This document shows positions 7,006 to 10,021 of a DNA stretch of 10,021 bases, piece by piece. Numbering within the stretch: position 1 is the first letter of the stretch; each line of letters begins with the position of its first letter. The notes below the pieces were generated by a model, which saw only the letters and a program-made list of their open reading frames with translations, ran no database searches and was not told where the DNA came from. This stretch comes from Prolixibacteraceae bacterium (lineage in GTDB: Bacteria; Bacteroidota; Bacteroidia; Bacteroidales; Prolixibacteraceae), in assembly GCA_027858145.1 (NCBI GenBank), contig JAQIDF010000053.1:1-10021 (forward strand), given 5' to 3'. The position numbers and the translations under genes were made by a program.

Positions 7006-7174
7006 GCCACGAATGCCCGAATTGTAATGTCTAATATTGTAATAAGTGTTTCAGGATGTAAACTTTCATTGATCGTAAACTTTGGAGAGCTAAAACTTAA
7101 CTACAAACGAATGATAAAATAAACACGAAATAAATTCCGATTGCAATTCGAAATAATATTCGAGAATTCGTGGC
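7006..7174. repeat. Degenerate MITE-like element with terminal inverted repeats
   Basis: GCCACGAAT (7006-7014) is matched by its exact inverse ATTCGTGGC (7166-7174). Continuing inward, the two ends agree at about 18 of the first 23 positions, for example CGAAT at 7018-7022 on the left end. Outside, AAAAAATT on the left is mirrored by AATTTTTT on the right, with a 3-nt offset. The 169-bp body has no coding potential. Short non-coding elements with GCCACGAAT-type ends are, as far as I recall, common between genes in Bacteroidota. The assignment as a decayed MITE is inference and needs other copies in the genome. Confidence 0.45.
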
Positions 7175-7391
7175 AATTTTTTCGATGAATACAGCTTAAT
7201 TTTGCTTCCTTAGTGTTATGGATGAAACTAGCATGATCAGCTAGCTGAATACCACATATGATTACCCCTGTGTATTGGGGGTTAGTTCCCTTGAAACAAT
7301 CGTATAAGCTATGAACCACTTTTGAAAATTATAACGAATGGATAAGATTATTATGTGTCCACCCCAATTATGAAGTGATCCTAAATCAGTT

Positions 7392-7447
7392 ACCCCGGGC
7401 TTAAGCCCGGGGCTATTGAAAGCCCTATATAGCAGGGGCTTTAGCCC
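7392..7447. repeat. REP-like GC-rich palindrome cluster
   Basis: CCCCGGGCTTAAGCCCGGGG (7393-7412) is a perfect 20-bp palindrome in otherwise AT-rich DNA. It is followed by AGCCC (7421-7425), GGGCT (7436-7440) and AGCCC (7443-7447). The GGGCT can therefore pair with either flanking AGCCC, giving two alternative hairpins. This resembles REP/BIME-type elements mobilised by REP-associated tyrosine transposases (family knowledge). No such transposase is in the window. A strong bidirectional hairpin here could also insulate transcription between the tRNA region and the Fic gene. Confidence 0.6.
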
Positions 7448-7580
7448 AATCTTATTTATTTTAACCGGACAACAATGATACCAAATACTAAACTAAACTT
7501 CACTGGCGTTCGATGGTTTTTCTTGTCTTCAAGCCAGACAGGCTCTTGCTTTTGTAATCTATCAAAAGTAAGCAAAACTT

Positions 7581-7613
7581 TTATAAAAAATAAAGCTCCC
7601 ACCCTATTGGGAG
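7581..7613 (-). terminator. Likely terminator of the Fic gene
   Basis: Read on the minus strand, CTCCCA (7613-7608) and TGGGAG (7601-7596) form a 6-bp stem with a 6-nt loop. They are followed by CTTTATTTTTTATAAAAG, a T-rich tail. It lies about 58 bp beyond the Fic stop codon, at the expected end of its transcript. Confidence 0.5.
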
Positions 7614-7670
7614 ATATGATGCACCTTCAACTCATGAATATGTTTTTGAGAGTCGGTTTCAGTGAGAACG

Positions 7671-8897
7671 TCAACTATTAAAAATCAATCTATAATTTTC
7701 CTCTATATTTTCAACTTCATTTTCATCCAAAGCTTCAAATTCTTTTTTCTTCGCTCGTTTTGATATTTTGCCATTGTTTTGTTCTAAAAACCTAACTAAC
7801 AAGGATACCATATCGTCCGGCATCTCAAAAGTATTGTCAATATAGGATTTGAACTCTTCGTATTTGATCAAATAGTTCACTTCTTCAGGAATTATGTTAT
7901 CTATAGTGTCTTTAACACAATCATACAAAAATTCAGCTTGTTCAGTAGCGTCAAAATACTTGTAATAATCAATGGTATCGTTTGTTACTTCAACATTGTG
8001 ATCTGAAGTCTCTTCCCATTCAATAAAATCCAATAATGGAGTTGAATGGTTTTCCAGTACCTTTTGATAATCTTCAATATGATTTAACATGGAGGCGGAA
8101 ACCGGAAAAATTAAACCTTGTTGGGAAAATTGCTTTTTAGCCAAAACATGCTGTATCAAATAACGATGTATTCGACCATTACCATCTACAAAAGGATGAA
8201 TAAATACAAAACCAAAAGCAATTACGGCTGCTGCCAAAACTGCATCTGTCTCATCATTTAGCAGTATAGTATTTGTTACTATCAGCCCACTCATCAATTG
8301 GTTCAAATCTGTATGCTTTGCAGAGAAATGATCAGGAATTGGTGAAAAAGTATCACTGTCACGATCGCCAATAAATCCGCTTTTCTTGCGATAGCCCATT
8401 TCCAAAAAACGAGGATTTTCAATAACAATTTGTTGTAAACGCACAAATTCTTCATGACTCAAGTCTTTCATTCCGGCCTGTCCTATCGCTTTACCCCAAC
8501 GAGCAGCTCTTTTACTTTTTGGACTTTCTCCCTCTATACTAAATGACGCTTTAGAATCTTTTAATAATAAAAAAGCGGATGCACGTAGTAAGATACTTTT
8601 GCGAATGCCTTTTAAATATTCATTCTTTTTCGCTGATATGTTTTCGGCGATATATTGCTCCAACTTCGTCGTTTTACGAATTAGAGGACAAAAATCTATA
8701 GTGCCGGATAAATTATTAATTACTGAATGACGAGCTGATTTTATGCCCCTAACAGCATACTGCAAATTAGTATCTATTACATTGACATAGCTTTTTTTAG
8801 TAAGATTTGGAATATCTTTTAATTCTTTTCCTAAAAACCATTCTATTAAAAACCATATTCTTCGAGAATATTGACCAGTAGGTTCTATATTTACCAA
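7671..8897 (-). CDS. Fic-domain protein (AMP transferase type), 5' end uncertain
   Basis: From TTG 8897 the protein has 408 residues. The Fic core is intact, with HPFVDGNGR at 234-242, the catalytic His-loop that binds nucleotide and transfers AMP (or another nucleotide-derived group) to target hydroxyls. An inhibitory motif of the form [S/T]xxxE[G/N] occurs before the core as S118-FSI-E122-G123, which fits a class II, N-terminally self-inhibited Fic enzyme. The C-terminal ~110 residues are acidic and helical, ending in a Lys/Glu-rich tail. The TTG start is weak evidence. The same frame continues upstream without a stop to 9080 and encodes further protein-like sequence (FPEDGDNLTEIEALYKQ, ALKYEGVNLL), but contains no ATG, GTG or additional TTG. 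The enzyme may therefore start at a rare ATT codon (9068 or 9062) or have lost its true N-terminus, which in related proteins often carries a DNA-binding domain. It stands alone, with no antitoxin gene next to it. Confidence 0.85.
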   Translation of the reverse strand: MVNIEPTGQYSRRIWFLIEWFLGKELKDIPNLTKKSYVNVIDTNLQYAVRGIKSARHSVINNLSGTIDFCPLIRKTTKLEQYIAENISAKKNEYLKGIRKSILLRASAFLLLKDSKASFSIEGESPKSKRAARWGKAIGQAGMKDLSHEEFVRLQQIVIENPRFLEMGYRKKSGFIGDRDSDTFSPIPDHFSAKHTDLNQLMSGLIVTNTILLNDETDAVLAAAVIAFGFVFIHPFVDGNGRIHRYLIQHVLAKKQFSQQGLIFPVSASMLNHIEDYQKVLENHSTPLLDFIEWEETSDHNVEVTNDTIDYYKYFDATEQAEFLYDCVKDTIDNIIPEEVNYLIKYEEFKSYIDNTFEMPDDMVSLLVRFLEQNNGKISKRAKKKEFEALDENEVENIEENYRLIFNS

Positions 8898-9080
8898 TTG
8901 CGATAATTCCTTTTCAGAATAACGCTTTACTAAAGCACTAAAGAATAATAAGTTTACTCCTTCATATTTTAATGCAAATACAAGTTGTTTGTATAATGCT
9001 TCAATTTCGGTAAGGTTGTCACCATCCTCCGGAAAATAACTAAAATATAAGCGCGATGCAATATAAATGAGCGCAAAATA
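8898..9080 (-). other. In-frame upstream coding extension of the Fic gene without a normal start codon
   Basis: The Fic frame stays open for 61 more codons between a TAA (9083-9081) and the TTG at 8897. It reads ASRLYFSYFPEDGDNL, TEIEALYKQLVFALKYEGVN, LLFFSALVKRYSEKELSQ and then joins the protein called above. This looks like real protein: an amphipathic, helical, Fic-family N-terminal region. ATT at 9068-9066 and 9062-9060 are the only Ile-type starts at its beginning. Sequence beyond the TAA does not look coding in this frame, so the original beginning appears to be missing rather than merely interrupted. Confidence 0.6.
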
Positions 9081-9106
9081 TTATTTATTTAAATAAATGG
9101 GCGCAA
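9063..9106. promoter_or_regulatory. Operator-like repeats around an AT palindrome upstream of the Fic gene
   Basis: ATAAATGAGCGCAA (9063-9076) and ATAAATGGGCGCAA (9093-9106) are 13/14 identical direct repeats exactly 30 bp apart, about three helical turns. Between and overlapping them lies the perfect 16-bp palindrome ATTTATTTAAATAAAT (9083-9098). The phasing suggests binding of a regulator to one face of the DNA. A role as the Fic gene's operator is inference. Confidence 0.35.
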
Positions 9107-9122
9107 TCTTACACTAAATATT

Positions 9123-9254
9123 CTAAAAACACCTTCCTATCAAAATTAGTAATTCATTTTTTTTGAAGGTTTTTGAAATATAATCAGCGCAGCCGGCTTC
9201 TCTAAATCTATGCTCATCGCCGGTTTGTGTAAAGGCTATTACTGCAATTTTCCA
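9123..9254 (-). pseudogene. Receiver-domain fragment of a response regulator or hybrid kinase
   Basis: A 43-codon frame ending at TAG 9125-9123 reads KIAVIAFTQTGDEHRFREAG and then CADYISKTFKKNELLILIG. This is the C-terminal third of a receiver (REC) domain: the 'PIIAfTa' beta-4 strand with the conserved Thr, the 'eaGcddYisKPfkk.eLl.li' beta-5/alpha-5 segment with the conserved Lys, and the leucine-rich last helix. The usual Pro after that Lys is Thr. The phospho-acceptor Asp region is absent: upstream the frame meets TAA (9257-9255), and other frames show only faint traces (PEILV, SFRQRSEFNGK) broken by a stop and a frameshift. It is a decayed remnant with no usable start. It lies between the coiled-coil stress gene and the truncated start of the Fic gene, on the same strand as both. 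Confidence 0.7.
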
Positions 9255-9316
9255 TTAAATTCAGACCTTTGACGGAAGGACTATACAAGGATTTCGGGTC
9301 CAAGGCTTTAATTGCA

Positions 9317-9598
9317 TTAAATCAGCGATGCGATTTTAGAAAACCCCTCTTTATACGAATCTGCTGCAGACGAAAAAGCACTTTTTACCTCTTCCCACTT
9401 TTCATCAGAAGCATTGACAAGCGCATCATACTTCGCCTGAAGTTCTTTTTTCTTAGTCTTCAAGTTGTTCAGTTTTTCTTCATACTCTGCTTTGGCATCT
9501 CCATTGACCTTGTCTTTTTTAGCTTCCAATTCGTCAATCTTTGCGAAAATAGCATCAATGCTTTTTTTCGCTTCTTTTTTGAAATCTGCTTTGTTCAT
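9317..9598 (-). CDS. Small coiled-coil stress-response protein (sll1863-like)
   Basis: The protein has 93 residues and starts at ATG 9598. It is almost entirely helical and highly charged, rich in Lys, Glu and Ala, with heptad-like spacing from about residue 5 to 65 (FKKEAKKSIDAIFAKIDELE, KAEYEEKLNNLKTKKKELQ). It ends in the segment DEKWEEVKSAFSSAADSYKEGF (about 65-86, split by a small turn). This pattern (short coiled coil, then 'W.e.k.af..a...l..a') matches the sll1863-type stress-response proteins annotated in many Bacteroidota, whose mechanism is not well defined. There is no signal peptide, so it is cytoplasmic. It lies 246 bp downstream of the DUF302 gene on the same strand. No terminator or promoter could be assigned with confidence. 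Confidence 0.8.
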   Translation of the reverse strand: MNKADFKKEAKKSIDAIFAKIDELEAKKDKVNGDAKAEYEEKLNNLKTKKKELQAKYDALVNASDEKWEEVKSAFSSAADSYKEGFSKIASLI

Positions 9599-9844
9599 AA
9601 TTCGAATTATTAAGTGATTAAAATGCCTACTCTAAAGGATTTTCGGCTTACTCCATTATTTTATTTTCTTTCTGTTCATCGTGTGTTTTTTATTAGCCTC
9701 AATACATTGGCAAAATCTGCGTTATCCTATCGTGCTAACAATGGTAGTGTTCAGGATTTTTATCGAAAATATCCCGGAGCCCTCCAAATTACAGATAGCA
9801 GAGGGCAATAGGGTACTATGTGACGATTTAACCGGAATAGCCTT

Positions 9845-10021
9845 TTACAGTGCGTGTATTACTTTTTCCAATTTTTTGGTAATATCTTTAGCAATGGCAA
9901 TTAAGTCGTCATTTTCAACAGCCTGCATCGACGCAACCGGATTAACCGCAGCTACTTCGGTTTTCCCATTTTCCAACTCCTGAACGATTACATTGCAAGG
10001 GAGCATCGTTCCAATTTTATT
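9845..10021 (-). CDS. DUF302 family protein, C-terminal part (runs off right edge)
   Basis: 58 codons plus the stop (TAA 9847-9845) are visible; the start lies beyond the window. The sequence IGTMLPCNVIVQELENGKTE is followed by VAAVNPVASMQAVENDDLIA and a closing helix IAKDITKKLEKVIHAL. The 'lPCnv.V.e...G.t.v..i.P.a.m..v.n..l..ia.e...kl..vi..l' pattern is the DUF302 C-terminal half, including its conserved Cys. DUF302 proteins are small beta-alpha proteins thought to act in stress or sulfur/redox biology, with no firm biochemical role. Its neighbour is a stress-type coiled-coil gene in the same direction, which fits a general stress setting (inference). Confidence 0.85.
   Translation of the reverse strand, partial: NKIGTMLPCNVIVQELENGKTEVAAVNPVASMQAVENDDLIAIAKDITKKLEKVIHAL

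Larger units (their letters stand above)
6905..7670. other. 766-bp region with no convincing gene; repeat-rich
   Basis: No frame here looks like protein. A 68-codon plus-strand frame at 7475-7681 lacks any recognisable motif and runs into the end of the Fic gene. The stretch instead holds inverted repeats of several kinds. A ~170-bp element with imperfect terminal inverted repeats lies at 7006-7174, and a 12-bp palindrome TCAGCTAGCTGA at 7237-7248. There is a C4/G4 hairpin around 7266-7280 and a GC-rich REP-like cluster at 7392-7447. ATTAGGGTGGA (6953-6963) is repeated in inverse with one mismatch at 7358-7368. The pattern suggests old mobile-element debris downstream of a tRNA gene. Confidence 0.6.

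Noticed and set aside
7266..7280. ACCCC...GGGGT hairpin as a terminator or structured RNA
   Set aside because: The stem is only about 5 bp, with no T-run and no gene ending nearby on either strand. It was left as part of the repeat-rich region.
7392..7447. The palindrome cluster as part of a CRISPR array
   Set aside because: There is only one full palindrome and no regularly spaced repeats or unique spacers.
7475..7681. A 68-codon plus-strand frame (MIPNTKLNFTGVRW...) before the Fic gene
   Set aside because: It has no recognisable motif, contains the terminator-like hairpin of the Fic gene, and overlaps the Fic stop codon. It is best explained as chance.
9269..9613. A 114-codon Phe-rich plus-strand frame
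   Set aside because: It is antisense to the coiled-coil gene. Its Phe/Leu richness is the mirror of Lys/Glu codons on the real strand.
9614..9983. Plus-strand frames of 65 and 100 codons, one with a hydrophobic stretch (FFLFIVCFLLASIHW)
   Set aside because: The longer frame runs antisense through the convincing DUF302 coding sequence. The hydrophobic stretch comes from T-rich DNA, and no start site or family resemblance supports either.

Overview
The window looks like chromosomal DNA of a Bacteroidota bacterium, probably from the Bacteroidales/Marinilabiliales side (inference). The DNA is AT-rich. It carries a near-perfect Bacteroidota-type promoter (TTTG, 19 nt, TATATTTG) in front of a tRNA gene. 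The gene families are also typical of the phylum: a two-component-regulator propeller sensor, DUF1080 proteins, Tat-exported Gfo/Idh/MocA oxidoreductases and an sll1863-type coiled-coil stress protein.

Positions 1-1329 (minus) hold the N-terminal 443 residues of an exported propeller sensor that runs off the left edge. A 120-bp divergent spacer with a direct and inverted GATGAAT motif separates it from a tight plus-strand gene cluster (1450-6625). The cluster encodes a tandem DUF1080 protein, a Tat-signal Gfo/Idh/MocA oxidoreductase, an ApbE-type FAD:protein FMN transferase, a second Tat-signal Gfo/Idh/MocA oxidoreductase and an 81-residue two-helix membrane protein. Spacers are 2 bp, a 29-bp overlap, 57 bp (with a hairpin) and 1 bp. 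The pairing of DUF1080 with Gfo/Idh oxidoreductases matches the oxidative '3-keto' route of glycoside breakdown: oxidise C3 of a sugar, then split the ketoglycoside. The ApbE gene and the small membrane protein suggest an added redox or membrane link, which is inference.

Positions 6702-6904 are a compact tRNA-Asp(GTC) unit with its own promoter and a strong intrinsic terminator. Positions 6905-7670 contain no convincing gene. They hold a degenerate ~170-bp element with terminal inverted repeats and a GC-rich REP-like palindrome cluster.

On the minus strand, positions 7671-9080 encode a Fic-domain protein. It has an intact HPFxxGNGR motif and an N-terminal inhibitory motif, but its beginning appears to be lost: the coding-looking frame continues upstream of the first usable start (TTG) with no ATG. 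Immediately beyond are operator-like repeats and a 43-codon fragment of a response-regulator receiver domain (9123-9254), so this stretch looks like a recombination or decay junction. The right end (minus) holds an intact 93-residue coiled-coil stress protein and the C-terminus of a DUF302 protein cut by the window edge.
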